A stretch of DNA of 5,744 bases from an uncultured Planctomycetaceae bacterium (GCA_937860165.1 CALMBE010000171.1:1-5744), one strand, 5' to 3'. Positions 1-5,723 are shown, counted from the first letter of the stretch. Made by a program: numbers and translations. Notes: generated from the letters alone by a model not told the origin.

Positions 1-1
1 T

Positions 2-3000
2 TTCAATCACGAATCGCTGCAAATCAAATTCAAGGACAAATCAATCTCCGAAGTCCTGGAAATGGATGTCCAACAGGCCCTTGAACATTTTGAGAACATC
101 CCCCAAATTTGCCACAAATTGCAGACCCTCCATGCCGTGGGACTCGACTACATCAAGCTCGGGCAACCCTCGCCCACGCTTTCCGGCGGCGAGGCCCAAC
201 GCATCAAGCTCGCCCGCGAGTTGGTCAAAAAGTCCACGGGTCGCACGCTGTATTTGTTGGATGAACCAACCACCGGCCTGCACTTTGCCGATATCGAACT
301 GCTACTGAAAGTGTTGCACGAATTCGCCGACGCGGGGAACACCGTCTTGGTTGTCGAGCACAATCTGGACGTGATTAAAACCGCCGACTGGATCATCGAC
401 ATCGGCCCCGACGGTGGAAAACACGGCGGCCAACTAGTCTCCGTCGGCACCCCCGAAGACATCATATTGGGCGAGCCCGCTTCAGCGGGCGGGTCCAAAG
501 GCGCTTCAGCGGGCGGGGGCTTATCCCACACCGCCACCGCCCTCGCCCCCTATCTCAATGGAAAGACAAAGTCGAACGCCCAAAAAACACCCAAGCGGCA
601 ACCCGTGCAACAAGCCACGCACATCGTGGTCGTGGGGGCCCGGGAACACAACCTGCAAGATGTGAGTGTCAAAATTCCCCGCGATCAATTCACCGTCTGC
701 TGTGGGCCCAGCGGCAGCGGTAAAAGCTCGCTGGCCATGGACACCATCTATGCCGAAGGGCAGCGGCGGTACGTCGAAAGTTTGAGCTCGTACGCCCGGC
801 AGTTCGTCGGCCAATTGCAGAAACCCCATTTCGAATCGATCGAAGGATTGTCGCCCGCCATTGCCATCGAACAACGAACCACGGGGCATTCCCCCCGTTC
901 GACCGTGGGAACGGTGACCGAGATTTACGACTACTTCCGCATTCTGCTCTCGCGCTTGGGGCAAATGCACTGCCCCGAGTGCGACATCCCCGTGGGGACC
1001 CAAAGTGTCGATGAAGTCATCGATGCCATCCTCGCCGAGCCGGTGGGGACCAAGCTCTATCTGATGGCACCGGTCGAACTCAACCAGGGACAAAAGTACG
1101 AAGACCTTTGGCCCACACTCCGCTCAAGTGGTTATTTGCGCGTGCGTATCGACGACCAAACCTTCGAACTCGATGCGGTCCCCGAAGTGGATCGCCGTCG
1201 CAAGCACAAAGTCGAAGTGATCGTCGACCGGGTGACCCTCCGCTGCGAGGGCCGCAGCCGACTGGCCGAAAGCGTGGAAAGCGCCTTGTCGCTGGGCCGG
1301 GGGGTGTTGACCGTGGCGATTGTCGACGCCGATGTCCCCGAAGCTCGCTGGGTAACCAAGGTTCACAGCCAACATCGCACCTGCCGCAAATGTGGCCGCA
1401 GTTTCGAGGCCCTTTCGCCGCATCATTTTTCCTTCAACAATACCCTCGGTTGGTGCGGAGCTTGTGAAGGTCTGGGGACCGAAGTGGGAGCCAACCCCGC
1501 AGCCCTCTTGCGAAACACCCAGCTCACACTCGCCCAAGGGGCCGTGTTGGCCTGGCCGCGGGTTGGGCAACCCCTCTTTGCCGCCATGCTCGCCGCCCTG
1601 TCGGCCCATGCCGGGCTGCCTACCGATGTACCGTTCGAGGAACTATCGCCCCGCCATCGCCGTGTGGTCCTGTACGGCACTGGCGACGAGTGGATTGTGG
1701 TGAGTCAAAAAGCCGCGACCGTTGGTCGCGCTAAAATCACTGAGCGCGACCAACGGTCGCGGCTTTTTGGGACTTTCCGGTTCCAATACAAGGGCCTCTA
1801 TCCCGCTCTCGAAGAGGCCTCGCGCGTGTCGCCCCGCTTGCGGGCCGCGCTCGATCATCTGGTCGACGAAATCGAATGCAGCCAGTGTGGGGGAAGCCGC
1901 TTACGCGACGACTCGGCGGCAGTGCGATTTCAGGGACGCACGATGGGCGAATTCTGCCGAATGCCCCTCGGGCGATTGATTCCCGAAGTCCAATCCTGGC
2001 AACTCGGCCCAGAGCAACAGAAAGTCGCCGGCGAAGTCCTGCGAGAGATCCTGAATCGACTCACCTTCCTGGTGGATGTCGGCCTGGAATACCTCTCGCT
2101 GGGTCGCTCGGCCCCGACACTCTCGGGGGGGGAATCCCAACGGATTCGATTGGCCAGCCAAGTCGGCAGCGGTTTGTGTGGCGTGCTCTACGTGCTCGAC
2201 GAACCGACCATTGGCCTCCATCCCCGCGACAATCGGCGGCTGATAACCGCATTGCATCGGCTTCGGGATTTGGGCAACACCTTGTTGGTTGTCGAGCACG
2301 ATCGAGAGGTTGTGGAAAGTGCCGATCAATTGCTGGACTTCGGCCCCGCGGCGGGTCGATTGGGAGGCGAAGTCGTTGCCCGGGGCACCCCCGGCGAAGT
2401 TTCCAAGAGTCGCGGCTCGGTCACGGGACCTTATCTCTCGGGGAAGAAGGGAATTCCTGTCCCGACGAATCGGAGAATTGGCGATGTGAAAAGTCAAAAG
2501 ACAACCACCAGAAAGAAAAAATCGGCGACTTCCACAGCTGCGACATCAGGGGCGACATCGGCCATTTCATCGCTCCCTGCAAACATTCCTACATTGCGCA
2601 TCCTCGGTGCCCGGCACAACAACCTCAAGGGGATCGATGTCGAGATTCCGCTGGGAGTGTTCACGGCAGTCACCGGGGTGAGTGGCAGCGGCAAGAGCTC
2701 GCTGGTCGAAGACGTGTTGTACAGCTCGCTGGCTCGCACATTGCACCGCGCCAGCACTACGCCGGGGCAGCACGATGCGATACGCGGCGTCGAGCAGGTG
2801 AACAAGGTGATTCGCGTCGATCAACAACCCTTGGGCAACACGCCGACCTCGAACCCGGCGACGTATACCGGCGTGTTCGAGTTGATCCGGGAACTTTTCG
2901 CCCAACTCCCCGAGGCCAAGCTGCGTGGCTATTCCGCGCGGCGATTTAGTTTCAACGTCCCCGGCGGACGCTGCGACGCCTGCGAAGGGGCCGGCCAGCG

Positions 3001-4711
3001 CTGCATCGAGATGCACTTTCTCCCCGATGTGTGGGTCGACTGCGAGGTCTGCCTGGGCCATCGGTTCAATCCCGAAACGCTCGAAGTGCAATACCGCGGC
3101 CGGTCGATTGCTGATGTGCTCGCCATGTCGTGTGGCGAAGCACGGGAACTCTTTGAAAACATCCCCAAGGTGCGGCGAATTCTGCAAACTTTGTGCGATG
3201 TCGGGCTCGACTATGTGGCACTGGGCCAAAGCGCGGCGACTCTTTCCGGTGGCGAGGCCCAACGGGTCAAGCTCGCCTCGGAACTTGCGCGGCCAGACAC
3301 GGGACGCACACTTTATGTGCTCGACGAACCGACTACCGGCCTGCATTTCGACGACATTGCCAAGTTGCTCGATGTGTTGCACCGCTTGGTCGATTTGGGA
3401 AATTCGGTCTTGGTCATCGAGCACAATCTGGATGTCATCAAACAAGCCGATTGGATCATCGACATTGGCCCCGAAGCCGGTGCCGAGGGAGGCCGCGTAG
3501 TCGCCTGCGGCACCCCCGAACAAATCGCCCCGGGCGAGCCCGCTTCAGCGGGCGGGGCGTTGTTCTCCCACACCGCCGCCGCCCTCGCCCCCGTCCTCGC
3601 CGCGGGCCCCCATCAAAAACGCAAGCCCTACGACTTTTCCCAAACCACCGCCAAGCGCTCTGGAGACGTGGAAATCGCCCAACTCGGGGTCGAAGTCAAA
3701 ATGCCTTGGGAAGTCGACGGAAGAAAATGGCACACCCGCGACCGCGTGAGCCGCAGCGGGGCACCCTGTCGGTGGGACGGAAAAATTCTCGACCAGATCG
3801 AAGAGCGCATTCAGCAACTGGGTGAATTCAATCCCACAACTTGGAACCAACGCACAATTGTCGAAATCACCGGCCTGAAAAAGAGCGACGGTTGGTTCTT
3901 CCATGCGATCACGGGCGAACCGTGGCTCTTAAAACTAAAATTTCGCACAGCCAAGAAAACCTTCCAACGCGACCAACTCGCCGTGGATCTGGATCTCATT
4001 CCGCTGAACGACATCCCAGAAATCGAAGCCTACGGCCGAGTCCCGCGCGTCAAGTGCAAGACCCTGCGGGGACCATTTCAGGAGATCGAGATTCATGCCT
4101 ACAGTTGGCAAGAAATCGACACACCCAAGTTTTGGGAATTCCTCGAACAAGCCGTGACAGGTTTTCAGAAATTCACCCAGCGCATCGCGCAGAATCCCGA
4201 GGACGTGATGCCTTGGAAGGTGTTGGGTCGTAAATGGCACCTCGCCCGCAAGGGTTTCCCCCCCGGCAAGCAACCCGCCTGGAAAACCGAAGTCCTCGAA
4301 GAGCTCCTAGAACACCTAAGCGAAATCACGGGCGAGCCCGCTTCAGCGGGCGGGGCGTTAATCTCTTCAGCCGGCAATCCATCCACCACAAAGCAAACTC
4401 AATTCCTCTGGAACAACCAAGAAGCCATCCAGGTGATGATCCCCCATCTACGCCACCCCTGGGCGACCGTGTACACCAAACGACTCGGCGGCGTCGATCT
4501 GATCCTCACCGGCCCAACTGGAGCGTTCACACCCGACCGAATCGAATTGCTAGCGAGTCAGCGGCTCATCAAGCCCACCGACGAGGGGCCCGACCAAGTA
4601 AAAATGCGCTTCGTCACAGCCGAAGATTTACACCACGGGGACCTCCTCGCCTTCCTGGCCGAACACCTGGAAGCCGTCCGCAACAGTGCCTCGCAAATCG
4701 CTACTAGCTGA
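2..4711 (+). CDS. uvrA: Tandem (fused) UvrA excinuclease subunit with C-terminal extension, 5' end outside window
   Basis: UvrA is the cytoplasmic damage-sensing ATPase of nucleotide excision repair; it loads UvrB onto lesions. The frame is open to the left edge and its first residues (FNHESLQIKFKDKSISEVLE) match the middle of a UvrA C-terminal half, so the ATG at 62 is internal. Numbering from that Met: residues 1-165 are the end of UvrA unit 1 (LSGGE 40-44, LLDEP 65-69, EH 99-100). Residues 186-1180 are a full unit 2, described separately. Residues about 1200-1549 are an extension absent from ordinary UvrA (about 940 residues in E. coli). The stop is TGA at 4709-4711. Three GEPASAGG inserts and one 64-nt hairpin insert lie in frame. 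UvrA normally works as a homodimer, so the fusion probably gives a covalent dimer (inference). With a complete first unit the protein should exceed 2,000 residues. Family identity is very secure; the extension's role is unknown. The promoter and start codon lie outside the window. Confidence 0.96.
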   Translation, partial: FNHESLQIKFKDKSISEVLEMDVQQALEHFENIPQICHKLQTLHAVGLDYIKLGQPSPTLSGGEAQRIKLARELVKKSTGRTLYLLDEPTTGLHFADIELLLKVLHEFADAGNTVLVVEHNLDVIKTADWIIDIGPDGGKHGGQLVSVGTPEDIILGEPASAGGSKGASAGGGLSHTATALAPYLNGKTKSNAQKTPKRQPVQQATHIVVVGAREHNLQDVSVKIPRDQFTVCCGPSGSGKSSLAMDTIYAEGQRRYVESLSSYARQFVGQLQKPHFESIEGLSPAIAIEQRTTGHSPRSTVGTVTEIYDYFRILLSRLGQMHCPECDIPVGTQSVDEVIDAILAEPVGTKLYLMAPVELNQGQKYEDLWPTLRSSGYLRVRIDDQTFELDAVPEVDRRRKHKVEVIVDRVTLRCEGRSRLAESVESALSLGRGVLTVAIVDADVPEARWVTKVHSQHRTCRKCGRSFEALSPHHFSFNNTLGWCGACEGLGTEVGANPAALLRNTQLTLAQGAVLAWPRVGQPLFAAMLAALSAHAGLPTDVPFEELSPRHRRVVLYGTGDEWIVVSQKAATVGRAKITERDQRSRLFGTFRFQYKGLYPALEEASRVSPRLRAALDHLVDEIECSQCGGSRLRDDSAAVRFQGRTMGEFCRMPLGRLIPEVQSWQLGPEQQKVAGEVLREILNRLTFLVDVGLEYLSLGRSAPTLSGGESQRIRLASQVGSGLCGVLYVLDEPTIGLHPRDNRRLITALHRLRDLGNTLLVVEHDREVVESADQLLDFGPAAGRLGGEVVARGTPGEVSKSRGSVTGPYLSGKKGIPVPTNRRIGDVKSQKTTTRKKKSATSTAATSGATSAISSLPANIPTLRILGARHNNLKGIDVEIPLGVFTAVTGVSGSGKSSLVEDVLYSSLARTLHRASTTPGQHDAIRGVEQVNKVIRVDQQPLGNTPTSNPATYTGVFELIRELFAQLPEAKLRGYSARRFSFNVPGGRCDACEGAGQRCIEMHFLPDVWVDCEVCLGHRFNPETLEVQYRGRSIADVLAMSCGEARELFENIPKVRRILQTLCDVGLDYVALGQSAATLSGGEAQRVKLASELARPDTGRTLYVLDEPTTGLHFDDIAKLLDVLHRLVDLGNSVLVIEHNLDVIKQADWIIDIGPEAGAEGGRVVACGTPEQIAPGEPASAGGALFSHTAAALAPVLAAGPHQKRKPYDFSQTTAKRSGDVEIAQLGVEVKMPWEVDGRKWHTRDRVSRSGAPCRWDGKILDQIEERIQQLGEFNPTTWNQRTIVEITGLKKSDGWFFHAITGEPWLLKLKFRTAKKTFQRDQLAVDLDLIPLNDIPEIEAYGRVPRVKCKTLRGPFQEIEIHAYSWQEIDTPKFWEFLEQAVTGFQKFTQRIAQNPEDVMPWKVLGRKWHLARKGFPPGKQPAWKTEVLEELLEHLSEITGEPASAGGALISSAGNPSTTKQTQFLWNNQEAIQVMIPHLRHPWATVYTKRLGGVDLILTGPTGAFTPDRIELLASQRLIKPTDEGPDQVKMRFVTAEDLHHGDLLAFLAEHLEAVRNSASQIATS
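469..517 (+). repeat. In-frame palindromic element, full copy plus trailing half copy
   Basis: A 25-nt core at 469-493 contains the 6-bp palindrome gcccgc-ttca-gcgggc (475-490). It reads Gly-Glu-Pro-Ala-Ser-Ala-Gly-Gly. The last 16 nt of the core (478-493) recur exactly at 502-517 and read Ala-Ser-Ala-Gly-Gly in the same frame. The element sits between the conserved GTPE.I motif and the SHTA..L tail of UvrA unit 1, where ordinary UvrA has only a few residues. The same core recurs at 3532-3556 and 4330-4354. Confidence 0.9.
1706..1769 (+). repeat. Nested palindrome with a 27-bp perfect stem, inserted in frame in uvrA
   Basis: Positions 1706-1732 are the exact reverse complement of 1743-1769, with a 10-nt loop (1733-1742). 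Each arm is itself a mini-hairpin, cgcgacc-gtt-ggtcgcg at 1714-1730 and its inverse in the other arm, giving the paired layout of REPIN/BIME-type elements. The stem is bounded by AAAAA and TTTTT, so on both strands it resembles an intrinsic terminator. It encodes about 21 residues (about 549-569, highly basic and polar) between two conserved UvrA stretches, LYGTGDEWIVV and FRFQYKGLYPALEEASRV. The reading frame is intact, so the segment is probably a surface loop in the protein. I could not search the genome for further copies. Confidence 0.93.
3531..3561 (+). repeat. In-frame palindromic element, GEPASAGG type, in UvrA unit 2 tail
   Basis: This copy shares the 25-nt core with the one at 469-493 and is identical over 31 nt to the one at 4329-4359. 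The palindrome gcccgc-ttca-gcgggc is at 3538-3553. It lies between GTPEQIAP and FSHTAAALAPVL, which is the homologous position to the element in unit 1. Confidence 0.92.
3701..4708 (+). other. C-terminal extension of UvrA: two diverged copies of an unknown domain
   Basis: After the UvrA fold ends, the protein continues with two units of similar length. Unit A begins at Met1214 (nt 3701) with MPWEVDGRKWH; unit B begins at Met1383 (nt 4208) with MPWKVLGRKWH. Each opening is followed by a Trp and an amphipathic helix (KILDQIEERIQQL versus EVLEELLEHLSEI), then WNQRTIVEI versus WNNQEAIQVMI. Next comes an aromatic/strand region (GWFFH...LLKLKF versus PWATVY...VDLIL). Each ends in a helix, KFWEFLEQAVTGFQ versus DLLAFLAEHLEAVR. 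The units are 169 and 167 residues long, and unit B contains a palindromic insert. I do not recognise the domain and see no catalytic motif. The Trp/Arg/Lys-rich GRKWH motif could suit nucleic acid or protein contact, but that is speculation. It is translated as part of UvrA without a break. Confidence 0.75.
4329..4359 (+). repeat. In-frame palindromic element, GEPASAGG type, in the C-terminal extension
   Basis: It is 31 nt long and identical to 3531-3561, although the surrounding protein is not UvrA ATPase. The palindrome gcccgc-ttca-gcgggc is at 4336-4351. It reads GEPASAGG in the same frame as the other copies. It falls in the linker between a predicted helix (VLEELLEHLSEI) and the following W-N motif of the second extension repeat. 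The matching linker in the first extension repeat is only a few residues long, so this is a recognisable insertion. Confidence 0.92.
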
Positions 4712-4720
4712 TCAGAAAAA

Positions 4721-4755
4721 GTAGGCCGCGAACAAGGTACCCCGCAGTTCTGGCA
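4721..4755 (-). repeat. Dispersed repeat, TGCCGGAACTGCGGG family, inverted copy
   Basis: Read on the minus strand this 35-nt segment starts TGCCAGAACTGCGGG and continues through GTACCTTGTTC to GCGGCCTAC. It aligns along its whole length with plus-strand 5058-5091, with a few differences and one extra base. It begins 9 nt after the uvrA stop codon. Confidence 0.85.
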
Positions 4756-4761
4756 ATTTTT
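4725..4761 (+). terminator. Possible intrinsic terminator of uvrA built from the dispersed repeat
   Basis: GCC at 4725-4727 can pair with GGC at 4752-4754, and GAAC at 4730-4733 with GTTC at 4747-4750, with a small asymmetric bulge between. The apical part contains the self-complementary ggtacc. A run of five T follows at 4757-4761. The position just behind the stop codon fits a terminator, but the stem is interrupted, so confidence is modest. Confidence 0.4.
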
Positions 4762-4872
4762 GAAAAGGGCGCGAGTTTTAATACGCATTCTAGTTGAAAA
4801 CCGCGCTTTGCTGGCCGGCAGAACGTTGTACTTGGACGCCTCAATTCATCTCTCGGGGAGAGAATTGCCGCA

Positions 4873-4991
4873 AAAAGGCACAAGAGGTCAAAACCCGCGG
4901 TAGGCGTTGCATGGGGTAACAATAAACCGTACACGCATAATTTGAGAAACCTCGTTCGACGCCACCTTGGTACACGCCTCTTGTGCCTTTT
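4873..4991. repeat. 15-bp inverted repeat pair, 89 nt apart
   Basis: Positions 4873-4887 (aaaaggcacaagagg) are the exact reverse complement of 4977-4991. The right arm, read on the minus strand as agccacgaaaaggcaca, belongs to a type of 'CCACGAA.GCACAAG' spacer repeat I have seen in planctomycete and other environmental genomes (recollection, not checked). The two arms could mark the ends of a small non-autonomous element of 119 nt or be two independent repeat copies. Confidence 0.75.
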
Positions 4992-5020
4992 CGTGGCTAT
5001 ATTTCCCCCGCTTTTCTCGA

Positions 5021-5041
5021 AACTCGTAACTCGCAACTCGC
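5021..5041. repeat. Three-unit 7-bp tandem repeat, aactcg(t/c)
   Basis: The units aactcgt, aactcgc and aactcgc lie at 5021-5027, 5028-5034 and 5035-5041. A degenerate fourth unit (ttctcga) precedes them. It is short and non-coding, and no function is evident. Confidence 0.8.
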
Positions 5042-5057
5042 GCCTCCCAAATAACTC

Positions 5058-5124
5058 TGCCGGAACTGCGGGATACCTTGTTCCGGCCTACGGTCTTGAA
5101 AAAGACCGGAACCGCAGTTCCGGC
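5058..5124. repeat. Compound palindrome from a direct and an inverse copy of the dispersed repeat
   Basis: The 13-nt arm gccggaactgcgg (5059-5071) is the exact reverse complement of 5112-5124. Inside lies a second hairpin, cggtctt (5091-5097) with aagaccg (5102-5108), closed by a GAAA tetraloop (5098-5101). The left part, 5058-5091, matches the repeat at 4721-4755 in opposite orientation. There is no T-run on either side, so I regard it as a mobile-type repeat rather than a terminator, although it is close to the 3' end of the toxin gene. Confidence 0.88.
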
Positions 5125-5148
5125 GTATGCAATTGTATGGAATCCTCG

Positions 5149-5439
5149 TTAATCACGTCGTTTCCAGTATCCAGGGCGGCGTTTTGCGTGAGCGATTGCA
5201 ATAATGAATACGCGTTGATCATCATCACGATAAATGATCTGGTACGGATAATTCTCCACAGTGGAAGAACGGTGTCGTGAGTCGACTCGGGGGTATCGCT
5301 CTGGGAATCTAGCGATCCGATCTAGAGTCCCTTCAACCGCCAACACAAAACCCTGAGCTGCAGCAGGGCTGCGATGGTGGTACCAGTCTGCGGACGACTC
5401 AAGCTCTGCCGTTGCTTCGGGATGGAAGTCAAGTCGCAT
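5149..5439 (-). CDS. ParE/RelE-superfamily toxin of a type II toxin-antitoxin module
   Basis: The product is a 96-residue protein of the ParE/RelE (plasmid stabilisation) superfamily. Members are cytoplasmic toxins that either inhibit gyrase (ParE) or cleave mRNA on the ribosome (RelE); which applies here cannot be read from sequence alone. Visible family features are an N-terminal strand and helix (MRLDFHPEATAELESSADWY), the middle block DRIARFPERYPRV, and the C-terminal core YPYQIIYR (64-71), VFIIAIAHAKRRPGYWKRR with His84, Arg87-Arg88 and Tyr91-Trp92. Length is typical. The ATG at 5437-5439 is chosen because the domain starts there. An upstream ATG at 5604 in the same frame would add 55 residues encoded entirely within the antitoxin gene. 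Its start overlaps the antitoxin 3' end by 11 nt and no Shine-Dalgarno is seen before it, so translation is probably coupled. The stop is TAA at 5149-5151. It converges with uvrA. Confidence 0.9.
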   Translation of the reverse strand: MRLDFHPEATAELESSADWYHHRSPAAAQGFVLAVEGTLDRIARFPERYPRVDSRHRSSTVENYPYQIIYRDDDQRVFIIAIAHAKRRPGYWKRRD

Positions 5440-5671
5440 CGTCAAGTCCGACACGATGTCGAAGTCGATTGCGCAACTCGGGCCAAGGCTCGGTCGCCAC
5501 TGTGCCAGAATCAATCTCTTTCGACCGACAATCGATCTCCTCCAGCCACTCCGCCGAGAGCGTGGGGGGCTGGTCAACGGGGACAGTCGAAGCAAGTTCA
5601 TCAATCAGTCGTAGTCGATCAGCCACTGAGAGCTCAGCCGCAGCAGACTTGACAGAAATGTAGTCGGACAT
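5429..5671 (-). CDS. Antitoxin, putative addiction module component family
   Basis: The product is an 80-residue, acidic-to-neutral protein resembling the 'putative addiction module component' family (TIGR02574 / Unstab_antitox). The N-terminal half carries the typical AAELSVADRLRLIDELASTV helix (about 10-29). The C-terminal half carries LSAEWLEEIDCRSKEIDSG (about 38-56) followed by EPWPELRNRLR (60-70), the part that in such modules usually wraps the toxin. These antitoxins neutralise the partner toxin by direct binding. The start ATG (5669-5671) is supported by AGGAGGA centred at 5684 with 9 nt spacing. The stop TGA is at 5429-5431, inside the first codons of the toxin gene. Order antitoxin then toxin with overlap is the usual arrangement. 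No separate ribbon-helix-helix DNA-binding domain is evident, so autoregulation is uncertain. Confidence 0.88.
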   Translation of the reverse strand: MSDYISVKSAAAELSVADRLRLIDELASTVPVDQPPTLSAEWLEEIDCRSKEIDSGTVATEPWPELRNRLRHRVGLDDAT

Positions 5672-5680
5672 TTTTTACGC

Positions 5681-5687
5681 TCCTCCT
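5681..5687 (-). promoter_or_regulatory. Shine-Dalgarno of the antitoxin gene
   Basis: Minus-strand AGGAGGA lies 9 nt before the antitoxin ATG. It decides the start codon and is much stronger than anything in front of the toxin gene, which fits higher antitoxin synthesis. Confidence 0.85.
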
Positions 5688-5693
5688 GCCAGC

Positions 5694-5723
5694 ATTGTAA
5701 CAGCGCCGAACGACCAAAGCCAA
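5694..5723 (-). promoter_or_regulatory. Possible sigma70-type promoter of the toxin-antitoxin operon
   Basis: On the minus strand TTGGCT (5718-5723; 4 of 6 matches to TTGACA) is followed after 18 nt by TACAAT (5694-5699; 5 of 6 matches to TATAAT). Transcription would begin near 5687, giving a very short leader that starts about at the Shine-Dalgarno. No clear operator palindrome is seen. Confidence 0.55.

Larger units (their letters stand above)
617..3601 (+). other. Complete second UvrA unit within the fused protein
   Basis: This part of the fused protein (residues 186-1180, counted from the Met at 62) has every landmark of a full-length UvrA. Walker A of the first ATPase is GPSGSGKSS at 215-223. 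The signature region RQFVGQLQKP...EGLSPAIAIEQ follows near 247-271. A UvrB-binding-type insertion lies at about 315-430, recognisable by LMAPVEL, YLRVRIDD and KHKVEVIVDR. Zinc module 1 is C441-X2-C444-X20-C465-X2-C468. The first ATPase closes with LSGGE 687-691, LDEPTIGLH 712-720 and EH 745-746. A Lys/Ser/Thr/Ala-rich linker (about 800-840) leads to the second ATPase: Walker A GVSGSGKSS 872-880, zinc module C971-X2-C974-X19-C994-X2-C997 (the spacing of the E. coli C-terminal zinc finger), LSGGE 1061-1065, LDEP 1087-1090 and EH 1120-1121. No catalytic motif is missing, so this unit looks competent for ATP binding and hydrolysis and for UvrB contact. Confidence 0.93.
4712..5148. other. Repeat-rich spacer without a credible gene
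   Basis: This 437-nt stretch lies between the convergent 3' ends of uvrA (+) and the toxin gene (-). Open frames cross it on both strands, but their translations consist largely of repeat sequence and they have no convincing ribosome site or family resemblance. It contains the dispersed repeat (two copies plus an inverse half copy), a 15-bp inverted repeat, a 7-bp tandem repeat and a small tctctc-ggg-gagaga hairpin at 4849-4863. No tRNA or CRISPR array is visible. Confidence 0.8.

Noticed and set aside
62..64. ATG at 62 as the start of the uvrA gene
   Set aside because: The frame is open to the left edge and positions 2-61 encode conserved UvrA sequence (FNHESLQIKFKDKSISEVLE), so the gene begins outside the window.
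1876..2949. Long plus-strand open frame (357 codons) overlapping uvrA
   Set aside because: It lies in another frame of the clearly coding UvrA ATPase region, is rich in Arg/Gly/Ser from GC-rich codons and resembles no family.
2567..3523. Long minus-strand open frame (318 codons) opposite uvrA
   Set aside because: It mirrors the conserved UvrA motifs on the other strand and has no independent ribosome site or recognisable domain.
469..4359. CRISPR-like array from the recurring 25-nt core
   Set aside because: Copies are far apart and irregularly spaced, lie inside a coding frame, and have no regular spacers.
4704..5036. Minus-strand open frame of 110 codons in the spacer
   Set aside because: Its translation is built from the repeats (stretches such as IATKRHKR and RTAGYLVRG), a pattern of spurious repeat-derived frames, with no Shine-Dalgarno.
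5058..5124. Compound palindrome as an intrinsic terminator for the toxin gene
   Set aside because: There is no T-run after the stem on either strand, and the sequence matches the dispersed repeat family, so a repeat is the simpler explanation.
4942..5280. Plus-strand open frame of 112 codons
   Set aside because: It runs through the tandem repeat and compound palindrome, then antisense into the toxin gene.
5149..5604. Longer toxin start at 5604
   Set aside because: The extra 55 residues would be encoded across the antitoxin gene and show no family resemblance. The ParE/RelE domain begins exactly at the ATG at 5439.
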